64,000 bases of DNA from Gemmiger formicilis (lineage in GTDB: Bacteria > Bacillota > Clostridia > Oscillospirales > Ruminococcaceae): contig NZ_JACJJP010000015.1 of assembly GCF_016900095.1 (NCBI RefSeq), positions 1 through 64,000 of the forward strand. Reading direction: 5' to 3'. The notes beneath the pieces were generated by a model, which was not told the origin of the DNA, searched no databases, and saw only the letters and a program-made list of their open reading frames with translations. Every line of letters starts with the position of its first letter. Position 1 is the stretch's first letter. Positions 48,730 to 58,195 of this stretch are shown here, piece after piece. Made by a program: the position numbers and the translations under genes.

Positions 48730-50559
48730 TCAATCGTCGGCTGCGGCGTCGATCTCATACACGTCGCAGACCTGGTTGGGTTTCAGCTTCAACCTGGCCC
48801 GCAGGAAATCTTCAATGCTGAACGCATTTTTCGGGTCGGCGTCGGCGGTGTACTTGTAGTTGGGGTGCTGGGTGATGTCGTACTTGTCCGACAGAAACGG
48901 CCGCACCCCGCGCAGCTGGAGGATGCACTTGCCACCGTCCATGACGGCCAGCTCATCCTGGCTCATCAGCTCTTTGCCGAGCTTCTGGTAGTTGAGCGAG
49001 TGGGAAGTTTCCCGCCCTCGGCTCTCGCCGGTGTTGTAGGTGTCGATGGTCTCCTTGCCCAGCACGGCGGCCAGCTCCTTCAATGTGGTCGGCTCCTTGC
49101 CGCCCAGGAAGATGGAACTGTCCATATTGCCGATGATGGTGTCGGCGTTGTCCTTGTAGATGGCCTTGAGTTGGCTCTGTGCCTGCAAGACCAGGCAGGC
49201 GGAAATCTCCCGGCTGCGGATGGTAGCCACCAGCTTTTCCAGCTTGGGGATCTGGCCGATGTTGGCGCACTCGTCGATGAGGCACCGCACATGGACCGGC
49301 AGCCGCCCGCCGTACACATCGTCGGCTTTCTCGCACAATAGGTTGAACAGCTGGGTGTAGCACATGGAGATCAGGAAGTTAAAGCTATCGTCGGTATCAC
49401 TCATAATGAGGAACAGGGCCGTCCGCCGGTCTCCCAGGGTATCCAGCTCCAGCTCATCGTAAGAGGTGATCTCCCGCAGCTCGGCAATATCGAACACGGC
49501 AAGCCGTGCCCCGCAGGAAATCAAAATCGACTTGGCGGTTTTGCCCGCCGCCAGCTTGTATTTCTTGTATTGCCGCACCGCAAAGTGGTTGGGGCTTCTG
49601 GCTTCCAGCTCGTCGAACATCAGGTCCACCTGATTTTTGAACTCCTCGTCATCCTCCCGCACCTCCATCGCGTTGATGAACTCGATGAGGGTGGAGAAAT
49701 TCTGTTCCTCCACCGGGGCCTCATAGTGGATGTAGCCGATGAGCGCACAGTACAGCAGCGTTTCCGCCTTGACCCAGAAATCGTCCCCGGCCTTGCCCTC
49801 GCCCTTGGTGTTGGCGATCAGCGTTGTTACCAGCTTTAAGATGTCCTTTTCGCTATGGATATAGCTGAAGGGGTTATAGTGCATCGACTTTTTGAAATTG
49901 ATGGTGTTCAGCACCTTGATCTGGTACGGCTCGTAAATGACCTTTCCGTGCTTGTCCTTCATGGGCTTGCCGTCCTTGCCCAGCTTGGGTGCGCCCCGCT
50001 GGAGCATTTTGCCGCACTCCACCAGGATGGTGCCCTTGGGGTCGGTAACGACGTAGGAGCTGTGCATCTGCATCAGGTTGGGCTTGAGCCAGAAACGGGT
50101 CTTGCCGCTGCCGGAACCGCCGATGACCAGCACGTTTTTATTGCGGGCATACTTGGGGTTCTTGGGGCGGCTGGACATGGTGAGGCGTTCGGTCTGGGTC
50201 AGAATGACGTTGTTCTGGAACACCGGGTCGATGTAGGGGGCAATATCGTCATGGGTGCCCCATCTGGCCGAGCCGTACTCCATGTTGTGGCGGTACTTCT
50301 TGGCGTTTTTGCCTTTCAGGTACACCGCCAGCCGCAGCGCAGCACCGCAGCAAAGCCCCACGGCCAGGTCCAGCGGGTGCAGGCTGGGCCACCAGCTCCC
50401 CAGCGCCACCGGCAGGGTGGAGAAAAACGAGAGCATCTTGGCCGAAGCGTCCGCTCCGGTTGCCAGCCGCCAGGCTTCCCCCAGGTTGGTGGCAAACAGG
50501 CCCAGCAGGATATAGGGCAGGTTCAAAAGGACCAGCTTTTTCACATTCAGCTGCTTCAT
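48730..50559 (-). CDS. virD4: VirD4/TcpA-type coupling protein
   Basis: A 609-residue type IV coupling ATPase with N-terminal membrane helices (about 9-28 and 53-80), Walker A VIGGSGSGKTRFWLKPN, Walker B/DECA motif CLIDECANIGQIPKLE and the conserved SILISCGARLAVFDIAEL region. It links the relaxosome to the channel. The ATG at 50559 overlaps the PcfB stop (ATGA), with GGAAGGAG upstream; the longer frame is a shadow. Confidence 0.93.
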   Translation of the reverse strand: MKQLNVKKLVLLNLPYILLGLFATNLGEAWRLATGADASAKMLSFFSTLPVALGSWWPSLHPLDLAVGLCCGAALRLAVYLKGKNAKKYRHNMEYGSARWGTHDDIAPYIDPVFQNNVILTQTERLTMSSRPKNPKYARNKNVLVIGGSGSGKTRFWLKPNLMQMHSSYVVTDPKGTILVECGKMLQRGAPKLGKDGKPMKDKHGKVIYEPYQIKVLNTINFKKSMHYNPFSYIHSEKDILKLVTTLIANTKGEGKAGDDFWVKAETLLYCALIGYIHYEAPVEEQNFSTLIEFINAMEVREDDEEFKNQVDLMFDELEARSPNHFAVRQYKKYKLAAGKTAKSILISCGARLAVFDIAELREITSYDELELDTLGDRRTALFLIMSDTDDSFNFLISMCYTQLFNLLCEKADDVYGGRLPVHVRCLIDECANIGQIPKLEKLVATIRSREISACLVLQAQSQLKAIYKDNADTIIGNMDSSIFLGGKEPTTLKELAAVLGKETIDTYNTGESRGRETSHSLNYQKLGKELMSQDELAVMDGGKCILQLRGVRPFLSDKYDITQHPNYKYTADADPKNAFSIEDFLRARLKLKPNQVCDVYEIDAAADD

Positions 50560-51056
50560 CGCTCCGGCTCCTTCCTGTGGGCGCGGTCCACCACGGCGCT
50601 TTTTACCAGCTCTTTGAACTGAGCCAGCTTCTCCAGCACGGACGGACACTCGCTGCGCTCCGCCTTCTTGACCTTTTTCTGGGTGTATTCAGAAAAAGCA
50701 GCGGTCAGCGCGTCGGCGTCCCGGCCCTTGAAGAAGATCAGGTACTTGGGCGGCGAAGTGCTGCGGTCCTTTTTCACCGCATAGTCCACGCCGTACTTGC
50801 GGGCGATACGCTCAAAGTCCCGGATGGACGGGTCGTTGATCTCAATGTTGGAAACGCCCTGGTTCTGCCCGATGAGCTGTTTCACCGTCTGTTTGCCCTT
50901 GGGGGTGACGGGGGAATCCCGGCTGCGCTGCTTTTCCAGCTTCTTCTCCCTGCGGTGGGCCATGTACTTGGATATGGCGGCCTTGAACAGCCGCCCGGTG
51001 AACTTTGTGCCGCTGACTACCAGCGTCAAAGTCCTGTTTTCCACTTCCTCCTGCAT
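50556..51056 (-). CDS. PcfB-like conjugation accessory protein (DUF3801)
   Basis: A 166-residue protein with MQEEVENRTLTLVVSGTKFTG at the start, a basic middle and a conserved ISNIEI/IRDFERIARKYGVDYAVKKD block. It matches the PcfB/DUF3801 family encoded just before the coupling protein in enterococcal and CTn elements. PcfB couples the relaxosome to PcfC in pCF10. Confidence 0.85.
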   Translation of the reverse strand: MQEEVENRTLTLVVSGTKFTGRLFKAAISKYMAHRREKKLEKQRSRDSPVTPKGKQTVKQLIGQNQGVSNIEINDPSIRDFERIARKYGVDYAVKKDRSTSPPKYLIFFKGRDADALTAAFSEYTQKKVKKAERSECPSVLEKLAQFKELVKSAVVDRAHRKEPER

Positions 51057-51143
51057 TTTTCTCGCCTCCCTTCGTCGGTTATGCAGAAAGCGGTCTTGGG
51101 TACTAAGGCGGGACCACCAGCCGCCGTAACAGGTGGCGGCCCG

Positions 51144-51911
51144 TCATACCGTCACCAAAATCAGGGACCGAAGTTCCGCAAAGTGCAGCTTGCCCTTTGG
51201 CGTCACCAGCGTGTAGGAGCCGGTGTGGCCGTTGCGGCAAAAATCCTTGACACAGAACAGGCCCTCGTTGCTGCCTTTGGCGTAGGGCAGCACACAGCCC
51301 GACGGAGTGCGGTAGACGTACCGGCGTTCCAGCAGAAAGCGGACGAACCGCCGTTCCGGCACGTCCAGCTCCTTGGCGGTGGTGCGCAGGTTGGTACTGT
51401 GTCGCAGGTCGATGAACAGGTCATAGTAGACGGCCTTGCCTTGCAGCCGGGCGTTGTCCTCCCGCAGCGCCGCATTTTTCTCGCGCTCGGCCAGCAGGTC
51501 GGAACAGAGCTTCAGCAGCGCCTCCGGCGAGGTGGCGACCTCCCACAGCTTTTCTCTGGTGAGGTAAGCCCCGTGCTGGCGGATGGTGGGCAAGACTTCA
51601 TCGAACACCCAGCGTTCAAATCGCTCCGCCGAGGGCAGCTTGCTGTGGACAATGAGGCGGTAAACGTCGCCTTCGGGGATAAAGAGCATTTCCACCATCT
51701 GCACGGCGGGTGTGCCATCCGCCTTTTTCCCGGTCTGGACCCCTATGGAACATTTCGTTCCACAGCGGGTGTGGTCGCGGACGGCCTTACGGGGATTGGC
51801 ATATCCCAAAGCAGTTGCTACATCCGTTCCGCAGAACAGCACCTTGCCGTCCTGCTCAAAAGTGCGGATGCTTCCAAACTCCGGGTTTTTGAAAATTTCC
51901 ATCTGGTTCAT
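51144..51911 (-). CDS. BRO-N/ANT domain antirepressor-like protein
   Basis: A 255-residue protein. Residues about 10-115 form a BRO-N/Bro domain (VLFCGTDVATALGYANPRKA, FIPEGDVYRLIVHSKLPSAE, FERWVFDEVLPTIRQHG). The C-terminal ~110 residues form an ANT-like domain (LRTTAKELDVPERRFVRFLLE). Phage antirepressors of this kind relieve repressor control. In this ICE it could modulate the XRE regulator, which is inference. Confidence 0.85.
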   Translation of the reverse strand: MNQMEIFKNPEFGSIRTFEQDGKVLFCGTDVATALGYANPRKAVRDHTRCGTKCSIGVQTGKKADGTPAVQMVEMLFIPEGDVYRLIVHSKLPSAERFERWVFDEVLPTIRQHGAYLTREKLWEVATSPEALLKLCSDLLAEREKNAALREDNARLQGKAVYYDLFIDLRHSTNLRTTAKELDVPERRFVRFLLERRYVYRTPSGCVLPYAKGSNEGLFCVKDFCRNGHTGSYTLVTPKGKLHFAELRSLILVTV

Positions 51912-51950
51912 ATCGTGCCTCCTTGGGCGGTGCAGCAGAAAAGGCGGCCA

Positions 51951-52829
51951 TTACCAGCCGCCTGCGTGCATATCGTGGTTGACCTGGGCCGTGTAGTGGT
52001 TGTTCATGGTGGTAGGCGCGTTGAACAGCACGGTCAGCAGGTACTGCTTCATATTGCGGACCTCGGTGGTGTTGTTGTGCAGGCACTCCATGACGAACTC
52101 GATGTGGGAGCTGTCCAACTTCAAGAACCGGGACCGCACCACCTCATGGGGGAAGTCCGCCCCGGCGATCCGGGTGGTCTTGCGTTTGGCGCAGACCGTC
52201 TCCACGATCAGCTCCACGATCTCATCCAAATCCTCTCGGTAGGTGGTAAACTCCCGGCACAGATGGTCGTACTCGATGTTCTCCAACACCAAATCCCGAT
52301 AACTCTGCATTTCTTTCACCGACATCGCATCCCGTCCTTTCCGTTCCGGCAGCTGCGCTGCCGCAAAGCCCCGGAAGGGAATGGAATCGGTACTTGATCC
52401 CTGAGTATTTAATTTTTGGGTCCTTGATTTCTCTATATTTAATTCAGCGGGCTTTTCCGTATCCGGGTCAGCCAGATACGGGTTTTCCGTATCTGGTGAA
52501 ACCGTATCCGGCTGGGGCGTATCCGGCGCTTTGGGCTGGGGCTGCTCATAGATGACGTACTCGGTGTCGCTGATGCGGCCCTGACGGTCCCGCAGCTGGT
52601 GGCGGACGATGTACCCGGCGCTTTCCAGCTCCCGCAGTGCCCCGCCGATGGCGTCCACGCCCTCCTTGCAGATTTTCGCAAGTCCTCTGGTGGTGTAGTT
52701 CCAGTCCTCCGGCAAGGACAGCATCATGGACAAAAGCCCCTTGGATTTCAGCGACAACGCCTTGTCGCGCAGGTGATGGTTACTCATAACGGTATAATCA
52801 CGGGTCCGTTCAATACGAAAAACGGCCAT
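51951..52829 (-). CDS. Replication-type HTH protein (DUF6017-like)
   Basis: A 292-residue protein. Its N-terminal winged helix (about 1-85: MAVFRIERTRDYTVMSNHHL, then LPEDWNYTTRGLAKICKEG) is the RepA_N/helix-turn-helix type. An acidic proline-rich linker with repeated PDT follows, then a C-terminal domain (DLVLENIEYDHLCREFTTY) similar to DUF6017. The ATG at 52829 has GAGGAG upstream; the longer frame has no site. It may initiate replication of the excised ICE, beside parA/parB. Confidence 0.8.
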   Translation of the reverse strand: MAVFRIERTRDYTVMSNHHLRDKALSLKSKGLLSMMLSLPEDWNYTTRGLAKICKEGVDAIGGALRELESAGYIVRHQLRDRQGRISDTEYVIYEQPQPKAPDTPQPDTVSPDTENPYLADPDTEKPAELNIEKSRTQKLNTQGSSTDSIPFRGFAAAQLPERKGRDAMSVKEMQSYRDLVLENIEYDHLCREFTTYREDLDEIVELIVETVCAKRKTTRIAGADFPHEVVRSRFLKLDSSHIEFVMECLHNNTTEVRNMKQYLLTVLFNAPTTMNNHYTAQVNHDMHAGGW

Positions 52830-52888
52830 TTCATCACTCCTCTCGGCATTTATGGCATGAAAAAAGCCGCTGTCAGTTATGACGCGGC

Positions 52889-53392
52889 TCAAACTTCATA
52901 GAAAACTCCGGGCATCCCGTCAAAAGGATGGTCGTTGATGTCCTCAAAGGCATCGGCAATCTCCTCTGGCGGATAGTCCTGCCAGTCCCGGCCCTTGACG
53001 ATATGGTGTACCGTGCGGTAGCAGGTAGAAAACCGCTCGTATGCCGAACGGTATTTTGTAGTCACGCCGGACACCTCCACAAACCGTCCATCCTCCAGAA
53101 ACCACAGTTCCCGGATACAGGCGGCATCCACCTGGGTGGAATGACTTTGGACCGTTTTTTGGTAAATACAGCACCCCCGCTGGGGAAACAATTCCGGCCC
53201 GTAATAGTCCAGGGCGCACGCATGGCTGCCAGAAGTCTGGTAGGCAAGGACGCTTTCCCCACGATAGCGCACACCCTGCGCCACAAGCTCCAGGTCCAAT
53301 CTGGAAAGCGCCCGTTTCCGTTCCTTTTTATCAGGAAACAGGTGCAGATACGCTGTCCGAATGGCATTACAGATTTCTTTTTCTCTGAACAT
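52889..53392 (-). CDS. Hypothetical ICE protein
   Basis: A 167-residue soluble protein with CIRELWFLEDGRFVEVSGV and an acidic end. It is not a family I can name, though similar proteins occur beside parB in CTn elements. It begins 1 bp after the next upstream gene's stop, so it belongs to the par operon. Confidence 0.65.
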   Translation of the reverse strand: MFREKEICNAIRTAYLHLFPDKKERKRALSRLDLELVAQGVRYRGESVLAYQTSGSHACALDYYGPELFPQRGCCIYQKTVQSHSTQVDAACIRELWFLEDGRFVEVSGVTTKYRSAYERFSTCYRTVHHIVKGRDWQDYPPEEIADAFEDINDHPFDGMPGVFYEV

Positions 53393-53393
53393 C

Positions 53394-53660
53394 TCATTTC
53401 CTCCGTTTTTTCTTTACATACAGGACGTGCCCCTCAACCACATGGGCGCACTTTTTGATTTTGAGCTCCCGGCGCTGCTGGCTGAGTAAGGCGGCCTGAT
53501 AGCCGTCCTCGGTGAGAAACAGCCGCACCTCATCGCCGGGGCTGCCGTAGGAACCGGGGCGCAGGACGGAAAACTCGATCATCCAGCGGGTATTGTCCCG
53601 AAACCGCTCCACGGCAAGAATGTTGTGTCCTTTCAGCTCACGGGCTGAAATATCCCTCAT
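53394..53660 (-). CDS. Small hypothetical protein of the par operon
   Basis: An 88-residue protein (MRDISARELKGHNILAVERF, and a very basic KKKRRK end). The ATG at 53660 has AAAGGAG upstream and lies just after the ParB stop-overlap region. Function unknown; the basic tail could contact nucleic acid. Confidence 0.65.
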   Translation of the reverse strand: MRDISARELKGHNILAVERFRDNTRWMIEFSVLRPGSYGSPGDEVRLFLTEDGYQAALLSQQRRELKIKKCAHVVEGHVLYVKKKRRK

Positions 53661-53671
53661 AGGCGCTCCTT

Positions 53672-54601
53672 TCATCGCTCCTGGTCTCTCTGGCGCTTGC
53701 GCTGCCACGCTTCCAGCAGCTTGATAATGGTCTCCTGCATCCGGGCGGGGGTGTAGCTCCTGGGAAAATACTTGCGCAGGGTGTCGCTGGTGAAGGTGAT
53801 CTTATCCAGGTCGCTTTTCTTTTCTTCCCCCATGATGACGCGCATCATGTCGAGGGTCAGGTGGCCCTCCTGGCTGTACTTTTTCAGCCGCTGGGCCTGG
53901 GAGAGCGACGGCGTAGCCTGTTCGCTGTCCATCGCGTCCAGAAGCTGCGTCTGTTCCTCTTTTTTGAGGAAAGACAGCTCATAGGCCGGGTTGAAGGCAA
54001 TTTTCTTCTCATCCACCATGTCCAGCAGTTCGGGAATTAACTCGGTAAGGCGGATGTAGCGCATAACCTGTATGCCGCTGCGCTCACCTGCATCTTTCGC
54101 CACGCGGTCACGGGCGCTTAACTTCTGTTCAACTTGAACAGAAGTCAGGTCTGTTCTGGCCCCCTGGTGCTTGATGGCCTCCAGCTTCATCTTATAAGCA
54201 AAAGCTCGCTCGCTGGGGAGCAGGCTTTCCCGCTGCAAATTGCTGTCAACCATGATGATAGTGGCCTGATCGTCATCCAGGTCACGGACAATGACCGGCA
54301 TGGTATCCTTGCCAGCCAGTTCGCTGGCCCGGTGACGCCGGTGTCCGGCGACCAGCTCATAGCCGCCGTTCGGGTCCGGGCGGGCGATGGCAGGAACCAG
54401 CACGCCGTACTGCCGGATGCTGTCGGCGGTCTCCATCATGGCCTCATCGTCCTTGACCTTAAAGGGGTGGTCCTTGAAGGGGTGCAGCTCCGACAAGGGA
54501 ATTTCCAGAACCTTCTCCCGCTGGGCGTCGGCCCGGCTTTCCTCTGTGGAGAACAAGTCATCTACCGAGGCCAGCTCTACTTTTTTCGCGCTGCTTTTCA
54601 A
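53672..54601 (-). CDS. parB: ParB-like partition protein
   Basis: A 309-residue ParB/Spo0J-type protein. The ParB/Srx nuclease-like domain (about 30-120) shows ELVAGHRRHRASELAG, and an HTH region lies at about 165-235. The start is TTG 54601 with AAGGAGG upstream, overlapping parA by 44 bp. With ParA it would segregate the circular form of the ICE. Confidence 0.9.
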   Translation of the reverse strand: MKSSAKKVELASVDDLFSTEESRADAQREKVLEIPLSELHPFKDHPFKVKDDEAMMETADSIRQYGVLVPAIARPDPNGGYELVAGHRRHRASELAGKDTMPVIVRDLDDDQATIIMVDSNLQRESLLPSERAFAYKMKLEAIKHQGARTDLTSVQVEQKLSARDRVAKDAGERSGIQVMRYIRLTELIPELLDMVDEKKIAFNPAYELSFLKKEEQTQLLDAMDSEQATPSLSQAQRLKKYSQEGHLTLDMMRVIMGEEKKSDLDKITFTSDTLRKYFPRSYTPARMQETIIKLLEAWQRKRQRDQER

Positions 54602-55379
54602 GTTTCAACACCTCCTTTGTCAGATTGCGGTAGCCCTCGGCCACCTTGCCGCCGGGGTCATGGGCGAAGATGCTCTTGCCCTCGGCGCTGATCTCCTTGG
54701 CCCGGACTGAATGTGGAATCTCGGTGCCGAACACCTTGATTTTGCTGCCGTAGGTCTCCCGCAGCAGGGCGGCGATTTCTTTCGCAAAATTGGTTCGGCT
54801 GTCCACCATCGTCAGCAGGATGCCGTCGATCTGGAGTTTAGGGTTCAGCTGCCGCTTGACCTTGCTGATGGTGGACAGCAGCTGTTCCAGGCCCTTGGCA
54901 GGCAGATACTCCGCCTGAACGGGGACTATGATCCTGTTGGCGGCGGCCAGGGCGTTGACTGTGAGCATCCCCAGGGAGGGCTGGCAGTCAATCAGGATAT
55001 GGGAATACTGTCCCTTCACGCTGTCCAGATACTGCCGCAGGACGGTTTCTCGGCTCATGGCGTTCACCAGCGATACCTCCATGCCGGACAGCTGGATGTC
55101 GGCGGGCATGAGGTCCACGCCCTCCGGGTGGTGCAGGATGCCCTCGCCGGGGCGCAGCGGCTCGTCCATCAGGATACGGCCCATCGCGTCAGACAGGGTA
55201 AAGGGCAGCTTGTCCGGCTGCGGGTTGCCCAGGCTGATGGTAAGGCTGGCCTGGGGATCGGCGTCCAGCAGCAGCACCTTCTTCCCGGCCTGGGCCAGCC
55301 CGATGCCCAAGTTCGCGCAGGTGGTCGTTTTGCCGACGCCGCCCTTCTGGTTGGCGACGGCGATGATTTGTGGGTTCAT
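54558..55379 (-). CDS. parA: ParA-like partition ATPase
   Basis: A 273-residue Walker-type ATPase with the deviant Walker A NQKGGVGKTTTCANLG (about 10-25), LLLDADPQ and ILIDCQPSLG. It is the first gene of the long minus-strand array at the right end of the ICE. GAGGTGAA lies before the ATG. Confidence 0.93.
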   Translation of the reverse strand: MNPQIIAVANQKGGVGKTTTCANLGIGLAQAGKKVLLLDADPQASLTISLGNPQPDKLPFTLSDAMGRILMDEPLRPGEGILHHPEGVDLMPADIQLSGMEVSLVNAMSRETVLRQYLDSVKGQYSHILIDCQPSLGMLTVNALAAANRIIVPVQAEYLPAKGLEQLLSTISKVKRQLNPKLQIDGILLTMVDSRTNFAKEIAALLRETYGSKIKVFGTEIPHSVRAKEISAEGKSIFAHDPGGKVAEGYRNLTKEVLKLEKQREKSRAGLGR

Positions 55380-55425
55380 CGTATTTCACCTCGTTTCTGT
55401 TTGTCGTGTTTGGTTCTGGAAATAG

Positions 55426-55470
55426 AAAAAGCCGCCACTACTTTCTTGAAAAAAGAGTGACGGCTTTTTC
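55426..55470. terminator. Bidirectional hairpin upstream of parA
   Basis: AAAAAGCCGCCACT pairs with AGTGACGGCTTTTT with one bulge and has T runs on both strands. It insulates the ICE operon from transcripts entering from the right. Confidence 0.75.
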
Positions 55471-55500
55471 TGATCCCGGAACATTAGTCCCCGGAAATAC

Positions 55501-55532
55501 AAAAAGCGCCCAGCAGGAACACTGAGCGCTTT
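55501..55532 (-). terminator. Second hairpin in the right ICE end
   Basis: AAAAAGCGCCCAG against CTGAGCGCTTT; on the minus strand a T run follows. The gene-free stretch 55380-55828 holds these hairpins, the arm repeats and the rpsI terminator, and no gene. The parA promoter was not identified with confidence. Confidence 0.65.
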
Positions 55533-55653
55533 CGCAATAAAATCATATTCATTTGTTCAGATTTGGTCAAACTCTGCCAAACCGATTTTGCATAAAAATT
55601 CGGAGGGGCAAAAATGCAAAAATGACCTCATGGGAGGGTGCAGGGGCAAAAAA

Positions 55654-55674
55654 GTTGTCCTATAATTTAACCCA
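55654..55674 (+). repeat. Right arm-type repeat, copy 1
   Basis: GTTGTCCT-N5-TTAACCCA, same orientation as the copy near Int1 (5385-5405) and as copy 2 22 bp away. Confidence 0.7.
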
Positions 55675-55695
55675 TTAGCCCTCATTTTAGGGGTG

Positions 55696-55715
55696 GTTGT
55701 CCTTTATTTAACCCA
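55696..55715 (+). repeat. Right arm-type repeat, copy 2
   Basis: GTTGTCCT-N4-TTAACCCA, one base shorter between the boxes than copy 1. It lies about 110 bp inside the right core. Confidence 0.7.
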
Positions 55716-55774
55716 TAAAAATTGGTTCAAAACAGGTCAGACCATGCCAAAACAGGCCAAACAATCTGAAAAGG

Positions 55775-55810
55775 AAAAACCCCGAAAACCGCATGGTTTC
55801 GGGGTTTTTG
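55775..55810. terminator. Terminator for rpsI supplied by the ICE end
   Basis: AAAAACCCCGAAA and TTTCGGGGTTTTT form a strong stem with a short GC loop, 19 nt past the rpsI stop. It lies inside the ICE, so the element restores termination as well as the coding end. T runs on both sides make it bidirectional. Confidence 0.88.
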
Positions 55811-55826
55811 AGCTGTTTTGAACTGA

Positions 55827-55878
55827 AATCAGCGCTTGCTGAACTGCGGAGCGCGACGGGCGGCCTTGAGGCCGTACT
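55827..55878. repeat. attR-type core at the end of rpsI
   Basis: The counterpart of 5272-5323 (51 of 52 bases). It covers the last 15 codons and the stop of the intact rpsI. Confidence 0.95.
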
Positions 55879-56227
55879 TCTTACGTTCCTTCATACGAGG
55901 ATCGCGGGTCAGGAAGCCAGCCTTCTTCAGGGTGGTGCGCAGCTCGGGGTTGAACTGCAGTAGGGCGCGGGACAGGCCATGGCGGATAGCGCCGGCCTGG
56001 CCGGAGTAGCCGCCGCCGACCACGTTGACGACAACGTCAAACTGGCCTTCGGTGCCGGTCAGAACCATGGGGCTGCGAGCCAGCAGCTTCAGGGTGTCCA
56101 GGCCGAAGTAGTTGTCCAGCTCACGGCCATTGACGGTGAACTTGCCGGTGCCGTTGTACACGCGGACGCGGGCAACGGAATGCTTACGACGGCCGGTGCC
56201 GTAGAAATATTCTTTAGTCTCGTACAT
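55829..56227 (-). CDS. rpsI: 30S ribosomal protein S9
   Basis: A 132-residue S9, complete: [20 protein letters not shown] near the start, [15 protein letters not shown] in the middle, and the conserved C-terminus APQFSKR that reaches the ribosomal P site. It follows rplM by 17 bp in the usual rplM-rpsI order. Its 3' end is the integration site of the ICE, and the reading frame is preserved because the element carries the same end. GGAGGCAGCG precedes the ATG. Confidence 0.98.
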   Translation of the reverse strand: MYETKEYFYGTGRRKHSVARVRVYNGTGKFTVNGRELDNYFGLDTLKLLARSPMVLTGTEGQFDVVVNVVGGGYSGQAGAIRHGLSRALLQFNPELRTTLKKAGFLTRDPRMKERKKYGLKAARRAPQFSKR

Positions 56228-56244
56228 ATTCGCTGCCTCCTTGC

Positions 56245-56676
56245 TTAGAATTCGACCGCTTCAGGCTTCTGGGCGGTGTGGTTGTGTTCTGCGGTCTTGT
56301 AGCAGTGCAGGCGGGTCATAGCCTTGGCGCCCAGGGTGTTGGAGGGCACCATGCCCTTGACAGCGTAGGTCATGGCCTTGTCGCTGGCCTCGGCCATCAG
56401 GTTCTTGTACTGGGTTTCCTTCAGACCGCCGATCCAGCCGGAATGGGTGCGATGGAACTTCTTTTCCAGCTTCTTGCCGGTCAGGACAGCCTCGTCGCAG
56501 TTGATGATGATGACATGGTCACCGCAGTCAACGTTGGGGGTGAAGGTGGGCTTGTTCTTGCCGCGCAGAATAACGGCGGCCTGGGCGGCAACGCGGCCCA
56601 GGGGCTTGCCGGCAGCGTCGATCACATACCACTTGCGGTCAGCCATCTCAGCGGGCTTAGCGAGCGTAGTACTCAT
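56245..56676 (-). CDS. rplM: 50S ribosomal protein L13
   Basis: A 143-residue L13: [55 protein letters not shown] and the [16 protein letters not shown] block. The ATG at 56676 gives the expected length, with GGAGGA upstream; the longer frame is leader. Transcribed with rpsI from the promoter at 56779-56807. Confidence 0.98.
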   Translation of the reverse strand: MSTTLAKPAEMADRKWYVIDAAGKPLGRVAAQAAVILRGKNKPTFTPNVDCGDHVIIINCDEAVLTGKKLEKKFHRTHSGWIGGLKETQYKNLMAEASDKAMTYAVKGMVPSNTLGAKAMTRLHCYKTAEHNHTAQKPEAVEF

Positions 56677-56772
56677 AATACTGAATCCTCCATACTGTAT
56701 ATTCACGCGCCCTTTGGCTTTTGTGGTCCGCAGGGAGTATCGGGAACGTCCAGACGGACGTTTTTTAGCGCA
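56677..56772 (-). ncRNA. rplM leader, possible L13 autoregulatory RNA
   Basis: About 95 nt of 5' leader between the promoter and rplM. It contains the hairpin AACGTCC-N4-GGACGTT and further GC-rich pairing segments. Bacillota often have an L13-binding leader here; I cannot confirm the consensus by eye. Confidence 0.4.
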
Positions 56773-56778
56773 AGAGTG

Positions 56779-56807
56779 ATTATAACAGACCTGGGGACGC
56801 AAGTCAA
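56779..56807 (-). promoter_or_regulatory. rplM-rpsI promoter
   Basis: On the minus strand TTGACT (56802-56807), a 17-nt spacer and TATAAT (56779-56784). Confidence 0.9.
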
Positions 56808-56926
56808 CGGTTTTTGATCCGTTTTTTCATTTATTCCTTTGTAGCTCTTGTTTTCTCTTGTTTACTCTCGTTTTCTCCTGTTTTCTTTTATGGCATTTTC
56901 GGGTTTGCAGCTGCCTGTCCGCACAC

Positions 56927-56955
56927 TTCTCAAACGGGGCGGTATGTGATATAAT
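56927..56955 (+). promoter_or_regulatory. alr-lepA promoter with extended -10
   Basis: TATAAT at 56950-56955 preceded by TG at 56947-56948, with a weak -35 (TTCTCA, 56927-56932) at 17 nt. Transcription would start near 56963, almost on the ATG at 56966, which supports the TTG at 57008 as the alr start. Confidence 0.7.
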
Positions 56956-57007
56956 AGTAAGGTATATGGCCAGAAACAGGCATCCCGATGATATCGAGGT
57001 GGTAGGG

Positions 57008-58194
<1,187 letters not shown>

Positions 58195-58195
<1 letters not shown>

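Larger units (their letters stand above)
5272..55878. mobile_element. Tn1549/CTn-type integrative conjugative element in rpsI
   Basis: The element is delimited by the 52-bp direct repeats at 5272-5323 and 55827-55878 and is about 50.6 kb long. Inside are integrases, an excisionase-like gene, a MOBP relaxase, MobC, VirD4, VirB4, VirB6, PrgI, a CHAP hydrolase, TopB, TTRAP, an ArdC-like protein and ParA/ParB, a complete set for a conjugative element of the Tn1549 family. Almost all genes run on the minus strand. Cargo lies in two modules (10.2-21.7 kb) plus AbiE. Putative integrase arm-binding repeats sit inside both ends. Confidence 0.93.

Noticed and set aside
50460-52397. A 645-codon plus-strand frame
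   Set aside because: Antisense to virD4, PcfB, the antirepressor and the HTH gene; composition is typical of a shadow.
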